Assembly (NCBI GenBank): GCA_963678705.1
Contig: OY783218.1
Location: forward strand, 6,086,152 to 6,150,151
Direction: 5' to 3'
Length of the DNA stretch: 64,000 bases
DNA from: Panorpa germanica
Taxonomy: Eukaryota; Arthropoda; Insecta; Mecoptera; Panorpidae
The notes under the pieces were generated by a model. It was not told the origin of the DNA. It made no database searches and saw only the letters and a program-made list of their open reading frames with translations. Of this stretch, positions 1 to 11,009 are shown one piece after another (the first letter of the stretch is position 1; each line of letters starts with the position of its first letter). Position numbers and translations under genes: made by a program.

Positions 1-141
1 TAAAGAATTAAAAGCCGCTTATGGAATACTTCAAACAACCAGGTCCGAATGTGATTAAGAGTGGAACTCACCAAGTTAACACTTCACCACCATTTTATAA
101 AAAGCCTTCACCAGAAAACCTACTGACATAGGCTCTACCAA

Positions 142-389
142 CCCAGTAAACATTTCGGAGTCACTTTGCCATCATATTAAAGATGCGTATGATTTTTTTG
201 TCATGAAAGAGTTCATTTACATTTTAGTTTCTCACAGTCGTTCATATGAAATGTCTATCGGCTACAAATGGCGAAATCATTCCACTTGCCGAAATACAAA
301 TGAAGATAAAGTTAATGCGAACTATAATTGAAGTGCAATAGTGATAGAAACGTCACAAAACAGGACGCTTTACCAAATTGTTTACTGGG
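142..389 (+). mobile_element. Short TIR element (MITE), family A copy 1
   Basis: Non-coding 248-bp element. It begins CCCAGTAAACATTT and ends AAATTGTTTACTGGG, which are imperfect inverted repeats of about 15 bp. Two more copies lie in this window, at 55795-56047 (same orientation) and 45826-46057 (opposite), and all three share the interior, so the boundaries are supported by comparison. No target duplication is obvious, so the superfamily is not assigned. Confidence 0.7.
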
Positions 390-788
390 CAAGATTACTT
401 TCAGGGATGTGAATTTCTCAGTATTCCAAGGAAAAGGGCAGAGGAAGACACTGAATTCATTGACAAGGTGTTGAAGAAATATAGACAACATACAACAAAT
501 ATTGACCCCTTAAGTTTTTCTTTATCTTCTTCCGAGTATTTTCTTTTATAGCAGAGGGTGCAAGCGCAACACGTTGCAACCCCCTCTCGACTCCCATGCC
601 GAATAAACATTTTGCATAGTATACAACGTATTGTAACTCTTTGCGCATTAGCATACTTGTGAGACTCCTTAAGAACACCTTTTTAAAAATAATACAATCT
701 GAAGAAGACCTTTTCAAGGATTAATAGCGGTAAAATAATAAAATAAAGTCCTTTTCGATTAAACAGTACTGTGTTTTTACTATGTCAA
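390..788. other. Unannotated spacer
   Basis: No recognisable feature. Short overlapping open frames on the minus strand (401-717) have no recognisable domain and look like chance. Confidence 0.5.
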
Positions 789-1018
789 ACTGTGGTTTGA
801 CAAGGATATTCACGAGTAAGCAGAGAAATTGTTAAATAACTGAGTTTTATTACTATTTCTTTTCTAAATATTTTTTTTTCTAAAGCGGGTAAAAAAATTT
901 GTTCGAAATATGAAAGCTTCCCGACGTATTAAGTTGCATGTCGCACTAGTGTGGACGTGTTGTACAACTTCTTACAACAAATGTTGGATGTCGCATGTTT
1001 AAGTCGCACGTATGTGTA
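789..1018 (+). repeat. Dispersed repeat R1, copy 1
   Basis: About 230 bp shared with 16866-17042 in the same orientation. Conserved stretches include TTTGACAAGG near the left end and GTTGCATGTCGCACTAGTG near the middle. No terminal inverted repeats or coding potential are visible. The family is not recognised; it could be the remnant of a non-autonomous transposon. Confidence 0.6.
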
Positions 1019-2336
1019 CCATACTTAAAGTAAAATCCTGTAAATAAAATCGTCGTAAAACAATGAAGGGAAAAAATGTTTGTTGTAGAGAAGCTTTTGT
1101 AACGCATTAAATACTTTGTAGTAATAACATTTTTATAAGTTCAGTTTTGTTATACATATTTCATTTAAAAAAATAAACGTTAGAATGTACCAACATAGCA
1201 GTACAAAAGTCGTAGTATCTAGAGCAGGCGCTTAATAGGAGGTGGCAGGCGCATCGGATGCAACCCGCTATGCAACAGCAGCTCTGCAACGATCTATATA
1301 GACGGCGTACTACTCTATTGCTCACAGGAAATGCTTTCAGTCGTTATACGATATAGAAAATAACAATATCCGTATTAATCTCAACGAAAAATTAAATAGC
1401 ACGGAACAAGATTAAAAAAATATGTTTGAATATTCTATAAAATATGTAGAGAGGTATATGTGTGCATGTATATTATTGTATCTAGTTTTAAGCTGTATTA
1501 ATTAACATTAATTTGTTAGTTAACTAAAATAACTTCTATGCAATTAATGAATAAAATGGTTATAATGATTAATGAATAAATTTTTTTTTTTTTTTTTTTT
1601 TCAAATAATTGTTGTAGAACGTTATAGAACAATAGAATAGTTGTAGAACCTTCTTAAATCATGTATTATATATTCATATACTTCCAAGCATCTTAAAGAT
1701 ATGAAAAATAATTGCAAGCTGTAAGTGCAAACTGAAACGAAGACAAATATAAGATACTACTGATGACGTAGTAGCTGAGATATTAAAAATGTACTCCAGA
1801 GCTACGAGTAAGTCTGATTATTACATATAATACATTATCATACAATTATTAGGCATAATAGCAGAGTTACGGTGGTGGGACAATACCGAAAATAGATAAA
1901 CGGAAACAAAAATACATGAAGTACCATAACTTAAATTTAAACAATGATTTCGAAATATTAAATTAACTCACGGATAGTGTTTAAATTGTTTTTACAAAAA
2001 AAGAATAGAAAACATAAAGTAAAAAAAGATTTTCTCATATTTCCACGTCTGACTTCCAAGTCCCGGTTATCCTCAGCTTTCTTCCTTCTTCCTTATTCCT
2101 CCTGGTTACCCCAGTTGACGTTATGATATTACAAGAAAATTACAAAACAAAGATGAATATTGAGGAAATAACAGGAGTGAATCTAGCGTAGGTACAGCTA
2201 TAGGAATTTGAACAGGAACCGGGAAAAATAAAGATCTGAAATACTTTTTGAAATGCCGCGAATTCCAGCCTGTTTCGAAAGGTTTACATAAATATATTTT
2301 TTATGTAAACTTCGTTTATAGAATTATATATATATA
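1019..2336. other. AT-rich spacer
   Basis: No gene seen. It contains a run of 21 T at 1581-1601 and other low-complexity AT sequence. Confidence 0.5.
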
Positions 2337-2804
2337 CTAGCTGTACCGGCCACGCGTTGCTGTGCCTAACGTTTTTGTCAAATTACATTACAGAGCGCCA
2401 TCTATTGAATATTTACTAAATCTAGTCAACAGATTTCGATTTACTCAACAGAATATTTACTCAATCTAGTCAACAGATGTCGCCATCATCGTCGCCCGAT
2501 GTCATATGTCATATACAGATAATTAATAGACAAATAATTAGCAATAAGATAAATAAATTGAGATGTAAGCTATCCTATCTTTCAAGTTGGGTCAAACTGC
2601 ACACGGTGTACAAATTTCATTAAAATTAAGATAATCTACATGAAAACAAAAAAGTGTTATTATTGTGTAACTAAATACTATCCTAAAACAAATAAAGTAC
2701 CTACTATATAGAAAACAACTACAAAATGAAACTGTGTTTAAAAAGTAATATTACGATGATAATTATATCGCATAAAAACAAATTAGCGCTGCATTCAACC
2801 GTTC

Positions 2805-2932
2805 AGTAAGGAGCCGACCGCGCGAGTGAGCCGCGCGGCATGGTAGCTCGTTGAGCTACACCCCCCTCCTGGCTTGCCCGCAAGCACCGCCTCTCTCCCG
2901 CCGCGCCGGCCAGCGCAGAGAGCGAGTTGGTT
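2805..2932. other. GC-rich, CpG-rich block
   Basis: About 70% G+C over roughly 120 bp, in a window that is otherwise about one third G+C, with many CpG dinucleotides. It lies inside the Helitron-like element. A minus-strand frame is open through it but has no recognised motif. It may be a captured fragment of host promoter or exon, or a normal internal part of this element family. Confidence 0.6.
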
Positions 2933-3141
2933 TTGTTTCGAAGTTATTTATCATTGTAATCTTTAAAGTTTTTTGTTGAAATACCATAAAAACGGTTTTT
3001 GTGAGTTAATCTTAAAAGATAGACATATACTATCACGGACTGTTTTTTAGATCATTAAAAGAGCTATTATTCTTTACTACAAATTTTTTGTGTATCTTGA
3101 ACCGTTTTCACGGCGCACGCAACGGAAGGCTTCAAAGATGA

Positions 3142-3338
3142 AATAATTTCTCCCTTTTTTACACATTTACCACTATATCTTTGCTCCTATTGGTCGTAGC
3201 GTGATGTTATATAGCCTATAGCCTTCCTCGATAACTGGACTATCCAACACAAAAAGAATTATTCAATTCGAACCAGTAGTTTCGGAGATTAGCGCGTTCA
3301 AACAAACAAACTCTGTCGCTTTATAATATTAGTATAGA
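3142..3338 (-). repeat. Helitron-like 5' terminal segment, inner copy
   Basis: Matches 4597-4794 with only a few differences over about 197 bp. On the minus strand it begins with TCTATACTAATATT at 3338 and joins directly onto the captured LINE sequence. Confidence 0.75.
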
Positions 3339-4404
3339 TGAAACTTTGTTCTTTCTCATTCTGTTTAGTTTCAATTTTATTATCATTTATATTATTTTGT
3401 TTTTTAATATTTTCCTTTTTACAGTTTCTATCTAAATATGTTCTTTTTCTAATGGGTGCTGGCTTATATGATGGTATACTATTTTCACGACTTGTTAAAT
3501 TTTGAGGAAAGTCCTTTTCATAATTAGATAATATATCAAATCTATTTTTTGTAGTTACAGCATACGAATTTTTGTCTTTCCAAATTTGAGGTATTTCAAT
3601 AGCGGCTTCTTGATAACTAAGATTTCTGTTTCCCATTAAAATTTTTATTTCTTGTTGCCTTTTTCTTTCTTTGCAATTTTTATCAGTCGCATCATGTTCT
3701 TCATCACAATTTACACATTTTATAATTTCATTTTTACATAAATTTAGCGTATGTTCATTTGAACCACATTTGCTACATCTACTCTTTCCTTTTCATTGAT
3801 TGGCCGTATGGTTATATCTTAAACATTTATAACATTGTCTCGTATTTTTAATAAATGGTTCACAGGGTAATTTAGCATTCCAAATATAAATATATTGAGG
3901 TAAATTTTGGCCTTCAAAGAAAATGATAATATTTCTAGAGTCCTCATATTTAATTTCATCTTCAACTTTCACTCTCCTTTTTAATCTCCTTATGGAGTGG
4001 ATTTTATACGGGTCACTATAAATGTTTTCTTTTAATTCTTCCTCCGAAAATTCAATATCTACATTTTTGATAATTCCAATTCTTGTAATCCAAAACATTG
4101 GTATAAACATATCAACTCCTGATGTTTTCTTGTTATTTAATTTCACTAACATATTAGCTGATTTAGGATTTTTACATACCGCCATTATTCTATTTTTCCC
4201 TATTTTCTTTATTTCTGTAATATCTTTTCCATATTCTGAATTATATAGCATTTTTGCTGTTTTTAATGTACTGATCCCATATTTTTCATTTAGAATATCT
4301 TCTTTCTGAATCATAATTTTATAAGAAGATAAAGTTAAATTATCTTCATTGTATAAATTTATATTGGGGTCAACTCCCACTTTCCCCTCAGAATTCAAAT
4401 TCAT
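3298..4404 (-). pseudogene. LINE ORF1 (gag-like zinc-knuckle protein), captured and broken
   Basis: Open from Met at 4404 for 203 codons, then TGA, then open in the same frame to 3298. The first part holds the region that normally precedes the knuckles in I/jockey-type ORF1 proteins (IIIFFEGQNLPQYIYIWNAK, about residues 160-180). Three zinc knuckles follow: CYKCLRYNHTANQ with the TGA in place of the final Cys, CSKCGSNEHTLNLC, and CVNCDEEHDATDKNC. Then comes the typical basic Lys/Arg-rich stretch. These proteins bind LINE RNA. No reverse-transcriptase part follows, because the frame runs into the Helitron terminus, which supplies the last dozen or so codons. I am confident it is a non-LTR ORF1; the clade (I or jockey group) is less certain. 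Confidence 0.8.
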
Positions 4405-4596
4405 TTTTTAAATTCAGAAAATTTGAATATTAAAATAATAATATTTTAGATAATGCAATTTTACTTTAAATTTAAATTTACTTTTTAATTAATTTATATA
4501 TATGTATATTTAATAATATTAGTTCAATTAAATTATTTTAAGGAAACAAACAAAACACGTCTATCACGTATCGAATGACTACTCGATTGTGCTTTA

Positions 4597-4794
4597 TAAT
4601 ATTTCTCCCGTTTTTTACACATTTACCACTATATCTTTGCTCCTGTTAGTCGTAGCGTGATGTTATATAGCCTATAGCCTTCCTCGATAACTGGACTATC
4701 CAACACAAAAAGAATTATTCAATTCGAACCAGTAGTTTCGGAGATTAGCGCGTTCAAACAAACAAACTCTGTCGCTTTATAATATTAGTATAGA
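4597..4794 (-). repeat. Helitron-like 5' terminal segment, outer copy
   Basis: Same sequence and orientation as 3142-3338. Its left edge, near 4597, meets AT-rich sequence upstream of the captured LINE ORF1. A short GCTTTATAATATT match to the terminus lies right at this junction. Confidence 0.75.
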
Positions 4795-5470
4795 TATATA
4801 TATATTTATATTTATATGTATATATATATACATATACTTTGAAAGCAATCTACAACGTATATTTCGTACCGTTGTACTACTTCTTTTAAAGAATATTACA
4901 ATTTATACAACTATTACATTCTCATTTCTGTTTTCATGCATTTTGTAATATAAATGTGCTTCCGGCTCTTTTTTATACTAAACTTTTTTACATTTTGACT
5001 TGGTTTTATATATAACTAGAAGTAGCTACTATATATTATTACTTTTATATATCTGTACTCATATGCATATAAATATATATATATATATATATACATATGT
5101 ATATTAATTAGGCTTTAGCTTATTCAGCCTGCTAACTAAATATTAAGTATGTACACACGATTTTAAATATGTTTGAGGTTTCTACCGGTCTTCAGAAGTA
5201 TAATAAATGCAGTTATGTATGAAATAATAAATTAAAGTGGCACCTTTTGTTTGAAAAACACCTGCCCTTCGTATTAAATCAACAAATGTTTTAGCACATG
5301 CTCTAAAAGGATTGTAGCATCTGCATCTCAAAGATAAAATAATTATACATTAATACCAAATGTATTCCGAAACATAATTACTCATAAAACAAAATGTCCT
5401 AATTATCAATCCAATAAACATACAAACGAAACTGATTTTGTAAAACTTTTTATTTTAAATTAATACATAT
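4795..5470. other. AT-rich spacer
   Basis: No gene seen. Short TA-repeat tracts lie at about 4795-4835 and 5070-5100. Confidence 0.5.
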
Positions 5471-5848
5471 TTAATTACTATCCCCTTCAATATACATCCC
5501 ACCTCTATCCCTACATTGCTTTAAGTGCATTTTCCTTGGTTGAAAACAGTGCTAGAAGTCTTATTCTGTGAGCTCGTTCATGGCACGTGCAGTTTTCTTT
5601 ACAGCTGCTATTTTTAATGCAGATTTGTCCTTAAGTTGAAGCGGATAAGGCGGATGGTCCTACAATGGAATGTTATAGTTTCCTGGACACACTTTTTGCA
5701 AATTAAAATTCTAATGTAAAATTTGCCTTACGCATTCTCTGTCAATTCCTACCAATCGCATAAACAGACGAACTGACGATCAAATCTAAAAAGATTACTG
5801 CTCTTTTCCATATTCTTATACGTCTTCTCGGCCATCTTGAAAACACTT
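5471..5848 (-). pseudogene. mariner transposase relic, internally deleted
   Basis: Minus-strand fragments, in order, resemble a mariner-type DDD transposase: FQDGREDV (N-terminal region), then IDRECVRQIL followed by NFNLQKVCP (the second DNA-binding part), then a jump to DHPPYPLQLKDKSALKIAA, and finally CRDRGGMYIEGD close to the normal C-terminus. The fragments lie in more than one frame, and the second frame carries several in-frame stops. Most of the catalytic core is missing. Clear terminal inverted repeats were not found, so the element ends are not placed. Confidence 0.7.
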
Positions 5849-5999
5849 AAACAACTCAAAAATCTTTGCAAGTGATATACCTCAAGTATCACTTTTAATA
5901 AAAGATAAGTTTCACTAGCGATTTTTACAATTTCTTATACATTTCTTTATGACAATTTGTTAATAAAATATTTACCATTTTTCCGGCAAAGCAAAAAAT

Positions 6000-6145
6000 A
6001 GATCTTATACAAACGTAGACAGCTGCCGGACTAATACGTCCACAGAAACAGGAGAAGCGGCAATCGAAAGAGAAAGGCTACACAGCAGTCAGTCATACTA
6101 CTTTGACGCATTCGACTGTAGTAGCATCAGTCTCGTTAAAAAATA
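6000..6145 (+). repeat. Dispersed repeat S, copy 1
   Basis: Shares CAATCGAAAGAGAA and CATCAGTCTCGTTAAA-like blocks, in the same order and orientation, with 7157-7280 about 1.15 kb downstream. No coding potential. Family not recognised. Confidence 0.5.
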
Positions 6146-6185
6146 ACCATACCTCGTATATCTAAAGTTTATTAAAGTTTAAAGT

Positions 6186-6310
6186 TTACCTGTTACGTAA
6201 CATTTCAATAGTTACATAACAAAAATTATTTTTCGATATAAATTTTTTTACTGATGTTAATTAATCTTTTTATGCAAGATTATGTAATGTTAAAATTACG
6301 TATTTTCAGT
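6186..6310 (+). repeat. AT-rich dispersed repeat E, copy 1
   Basis: Resembles 34565-34835 and 45330-45500. The common pattern is GTTACGTAA, then a CATAACAAAA block, then TTTCTGATGTTAAT-like sequence. Diverged and non-coding. Confidence 0.45.
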
Positions 6311-7156
6311 TTAAAAAAAATTCTTTATAGAATTTGAAGCGCATCTATTTATAATTATGCAGTTCAGTTATTTTACTATCAGAAGAACATTATCTTTCCA
6401 AACTTGCTTCTCCTTTTTACCGGGTGAGGGGCTTCATAAAACTATGAACAAAAGCATCAAAAAACCATGAAATGTGTGTAACCCCTAATTTTCAAGAGCA
6501 ATATAAATAAGTACTAAGACACAAAGAATTATAAACAAATGAGTCTGTTCGAGTGTTTTTGATCCTTCTCATATATTACATTAGGCTTTTTTTATACTCG
6601 TATTTCCTGCATATTTTAAGCCGATAAGATGTAGATGTAGATGTATAATTTCTATATAAAATAAAATTTCAATATATTCGAATTAATTTATTTCAAAGTA
6701 TTTCATTTTTCAATATAATGGTTGAGAAGATTCGGTTATTGAAAGATTTGTATGAAACTTTTTAGAAATTAATATTGAGATAGGATGTCTACACTTTTAT
6801 GGGTTTTCAACGTACAAGGACAAAATTATTCGTATTTTGTATAAATGGTTTTATTCGATATTAAAATATTTCTGATATCAATATTAAGGAAATATTTTGC
6901 TTAAAGCATAATTGGGAACAATGTGCAGTCATTTCTTGTCAGATATTTTGAAAATATAATAATTGCGATTATAAACAAGTCATACCCTCTAAGCTTTTTA
7001 GGCATGATGTTAAACACTCATTAGTGAAATATCAACAACACTCAAAGGCAAGTTAAGTATTTATAATTTGTTTACAGTTTTTATAAAGATTCAATGGGTA
7101 GGGGATCGCAGTAGTGTGCGCTGAAGGGTTTAACCGTGAGACTACTACCGTCAGTG
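6311..7156. other. AT-rich spacer
   Basis: Nothing recognised. Confidence 0.5.
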
Positions 7157-7280
7157 CAGATCTTGGTCGTATTAGGTCTACAGCAATCGAAAGAGAAGAG
7201 TCCACGTTACACAGCTGTCGATCATACGACTTTGGCGCGTGTGTAGTCCATCTACAGTAGTATCATTCTCGTTAAACCTC
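7157..7280 (+). repeat. Dispersed repeat S, copy 2
   Basis: Partner of 6000-6145, with the same block order ending in CATTCTCGTTAAA. The copies differ by several indels, so the duplication is old. Confidence 0.5.
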
Positions 7281-9299
7281 ATTTATAGTGTTCCGGTTTA
7301 GAGCTCGAAAATTATAGTAAGCTTGCTTATTAGGATTAGAGCCCTTATTAGCGACAAGGTCCTACTCAGGTTGGTTACAATTCTATATTAAAATGATAGA
7401 GAAAAAAAATGCGACGCAGATCCACCTCTGGTTCAACAGGAACAAACCATTCAACAAGTTTCTTCATTAATTGGTACCATGAAAACCATTTCCGTTATAA
7501 ATTGTTTAAACTTCCAGAAAATAAAACGGAACGAAACAAAACAACGCCAGGCAGCAGCACCAACACTACCAAACAATATAATTTAATTAAAAAATAAATA
7601 AATACATAAAAACTTAAAAACAATGAATCACAGTTTCCATTATATTTAGTACAAAACGAAACAGAAACGTACCAACCCCCTTATTATTATTTTTTTACAT
7701 CGTCATTTCATTTCAACCCCTTTTTTATTTTGACTGATGGTTTGGTAACACCGTGGGTTAGTAGCCTGGAAATATGATACCAGAAAATGATGGATGGAAC
7801 AAATAAAAACACAGACAAGATAACTCATAAGTAATATAAGAAAACAAGACAACAAGAAAACATGGCTTGGTTTCCTAACAATGTTCTGAAGCCGACGCTG
7901 AAAGACACGACACGACAAGACAAGACACGGTCCTTCTAGTCCAAGGAGTACCGAGATATTAACAATATTTTGGTTGGAATAAGAAAAAAAACTTACAAAA
8001 ATATATGATAATAAATGTCCATCATTATTTTTGTCAAGGACATTTATTTATTAGAAAAATTTAACACAATGGAAGCGATAATATCGTTATTTTGTTTTTG
8101 TTTGTGTTGTTTTTTAAACTACGGAACAATGTATTCAATAGATGTCAATCAAATAAGTATTTAAAATATACAAGCACTTCGCCCCGTCAGTTATAATTTG
8201 AAAAAGGTGATCTATTTTGTTACTGTTCAAGAATGTACATAATTATATCAATTCTACCATACAAATATATTGGTTTATTTAAAATGACGATTTTCCGTGA
8301 TTCTAGAATGGTAATAATTTGAGAGAAGGTTTCTATACCATTTTCGAGAAATTGCAAAACAGGTGAAAATGCATCACAGATTGGGAATATATTTTTAAAC
8401 ATATAAATTAAACAAAATAATAAAAGATAAAAGACTTATTAGTATCAGTATTATCACTTTTTATTTAAAAATATTATAAGTCAAGGCAAAATAAAAATTT
8501 TAAATTAAAAAAAAAATAAACCCCACAAAATAAATTTTCTGTATGAGCTACTAACAAAATCATATATTTTTGAAATAGTAAACATGCTTCTAAAATACGT
8601 TCCATACATTGTATCTCATTACCATATACTTGTTATAGTTGCCATTAAGTTATCTTTCTTTTCCTCGGTCCAAATTCATTCATTATGTTAGAGGCTTCCA
8701 AACTTACAAGATCCCGTGTCGTAATTAATACCTTAATATAATTTATTTACATGTTTTAGGTTAAATTTATTACCAATTTAAAAAGCATAAATATGAAATT
8801 TAAAAAAAAAAAGAGTAAAACTAATTTATCAAGTATCCAGCACGCAGTTAATTTTTTCTCACTTCAAGTTTAGATATGGCTGTCAAATTATAAAAGGAAA
8901 AACACTTTCGTGTTTTTCTCCTGTCCACCCGTCAATAAAATATAAAATAAATGAATCAAGAAAATTTAGCACAATGATTGATGGGTCGTTGAATGATAAA
9001 AAGATATAAAGATATTTTTTTTTTTCTTTTTATAGAAAATTTTGAAGAGCTTTTTTAGATAATATTTGTTAGTGATGTTAAAGAAGCAATACATTGTTTA
9101 TAATTGTTATAAGCTATTGCTAAGACTGATTTTAATTAGAGTAAATAATAAAATAATAAACACCCCCGAGTAGAAATTTTGCCCGAAATGTATAAGGAAT
9201 ATCATAAGATGGTGTCAAGGTGTACATACGAGGATAATTCGAATATAAACCGGATTATCTCAATACACATTTATTAGTGAGTTATTACAAAAGCGTGCC
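7281..9299. other. AT-rich spacer
   Basis: No gene recognised. A short GACAC/GACAA microsatellite lies at about 7905-7930. Small open frames here (for example 7409-7597) have no recognisable domain. Confidence 0.5.
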
Positions 9300-9518
9300 T
9301 TATTTTTCTACATATTTCCTTTAAGAAGAATACGTTTTCTGCATCGGATAAGAAGATTTTTGATCCCTTCGTGAAAAAAATTGCTGCACCAGTAGCCAAT
9401 TTTACAGGTACTACTGTTCTATCACAGTGTCGTCTCCAAAGTTTTGCCTTCCTAATTCCTTCCTTAATGGACCAAACATATGGCAGTCACATGGGGATGA
9501 GTCTGAACTGTAAGGTGG
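9300..9518 (-). pseudogene. mariner-type transposase C-terminal relic
   Basis: A minus-strand frame reads PPYSSDSSPCDCHMFGPLRK, then a LGRQNFGDD block, then NWL and a final RKYVEK with a stop at 9300-9302. This matches the usual mariner ending HPPYSPDLSPCDYH...FGPLK...NWL...YVEK. The Asp in the CDCH motif corresponds to the third catalytic Asp. Three internal stops interrupt the frame. The N-terminal half and the inverted repeats were not found. The 108-codon plus-strand frame opposite is only a shadow. Confidence 0.75.
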
Positions 9519-10323
9519 TTACCTTTTCCAATCTCTTCTTACTCTCTACTCCTCCTAACTTTCCATCCTTTCCTCTTTTCGCTATATTCTTTTCAGTCCC
9601 TCCGAGGGCGAATCAGAGAGAACTTTGTATTCATCCTTTCAGGTACCAAAATATCCCGACCCTGCCCTCCTCCAAACTAATAATAATAAAAACTTAACTC
9701 ACTAAGCAACTTATGTTTATTTATATAATTAGTTTAATTAGTCACACAAAACATATTAAGAGCAAAGCTTAATTATCTAAATAAAACATTTGAGGGTTCA
9801 ATAAAATGTTCCTTATGCACTTAGACTATGAACAATTTAAATGAATTTCATTTCTTACAAGTAATTAAACAGTTTTTTTTCGTTATCTTTGTCGTTATAC
9901 ATTTAATAGTTTTCATTCATGTAATAAAACTAGCTATAAAAATAATCGTAAATTAAACATTTTCTCTAAAGTCTTAATACGTTCTTGAATAAAGCAAGTT
10001 GTTATTCCATTAAGTGGTTGAGATGTTTTCTATAATAGTTTTATGTTTCAGCGTGGTTATAATCGAGGGTTTGAAGCGGGTCCGCAGATAAAGGCACTGG
10101 AAGTAAATCAGTATCTGCTAAGCATATATAGACTAGAGACATTGTATAAATAAAAGATTACGGACAACCAAAGACCATAATTTATTGTCGTTGTAACAAA
10201 AATTAATAAAAACCCCATGACAAAGGTTGAAGAAACAGGTCTATTTTGTTTCAAACTATCTTCCAAATGCGCGTAATAGCGCTATTTAGCTCTATGAATA
10301 CTCAGACGTTATCGCTGTGACTT
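9519..10323. other. Spacer
   Basis: Nothing firmly recognised. The part nearest the mariner relic (9545-9690) is purine-rich on the minus strand. Confidence 0.4.
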
Positions 10324-10326
10324 TAA

Positions 10327-11006
10327 GGCCTGTCTCAGTATGGCACCGTATTTAAGCGAATTTCTGCCGGACGTATACGGGCTACTACGCTTTACCTATC
10401 CGAACCATGTAAATGTAATGAGAACTCTTTGGAGCTCTCAGACTGCACGCTACAAAGCCGTCCGAATACGGGCGGCACTACCTCGCACATTAGAACCGTA
10501 TAAAGGCGAATTTTATCCAAGCGTTACCACTACTACAACGATATCCTATCCGAACCTTTGTAAATGCAAACAGCCGCCTCAGGCTGGAGGGGATACCTAA
10601 GATCGCTTGTTCTTTCGCTGCAATACGGATCTTTTCGGGTCTATCGCCGACATCGCGTATGACGAGTATGTTCTGCATGCAGTTTATGTTTGTATTTCAG
10701 TGAATCATGGACACCGATACCGATACCGATACGATAGAACTAAATTTAAATTCACGCCCACCAGAACTCAGATATATAATAAATGCTAAAGTCCCTTTAA
10801 TACCAGTAGTGTATCGATAAAAATTAAAGTTAAAGTGTGCTCTCATTATAAATTATATAAGTGCTAAAGAACTCCAATACACCCCCTAATACACGACTAC
10901 AGACATCTGTGACACACATAGGCGGTTTGCTTTGTAGCTCATCTAATCCGCCGATTTACGTCCGAATACGCCGTCGCTTAAATACGGTCCTATACTAAGA
11001 CAGGCC
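10327..11006. mobile_element. TIR element with GGCC ends, PIF/Harbinger-like
   Basis: 680 bp. Terminal inverted repeats of 33 bp match at 30 positions and start GGCCTGTCTCAGTATGG on the left and GGCCTGTCTTAGTATAG on the right. They are flanked by the 3-bp direct repeat TAA at 10324-10326 and 11007-11009. A three-base TWA duplication with GG-starting ends fits PIF/Harbinger elements. Inner repeats (CTATCCGAACC and TCCGAATACG-type words) recur. No transposase frame is visible, so it is non-autonomous. A (CCGATA)n tract lies near 10713. Confidence 0.75.
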
Positions 11007-11009
11007 TAA

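Larger units (their letters stand above)
2337..4794 (-). mobile_element. Helitron-like element with duplicated 5' end
   Basis: Read on the minus strand, the element starts TCTATACTAATATTATAAAG at 4794 and ends in CTAG at 2337 behind a GC-rich stretch. It is flanked by A on the 5' side and T on the 3' side, which is the usual Helitron arrangement (TC start, CTRR end, insertion between A and T). The terminal roughly 197 bp at the 5' end occur twice in the same orientation, at 4597-4794 and 3142-3338. Between them lies a LINE ORF1 remnant. No Rep/helicase gene is present, so it would be non-autonomous. An alternative is two separate elements, one ending at 3338, placed next to each other by nested insertion. 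The Helitron assignment rests on the termini only. Confidence 0.55.

Noticed and set aside
9371-9697. 108-codon plus-strand frame
   Set aside because: It is the complement of the mariner relic at 9300-9518; the protein evidence is on the minus strand.
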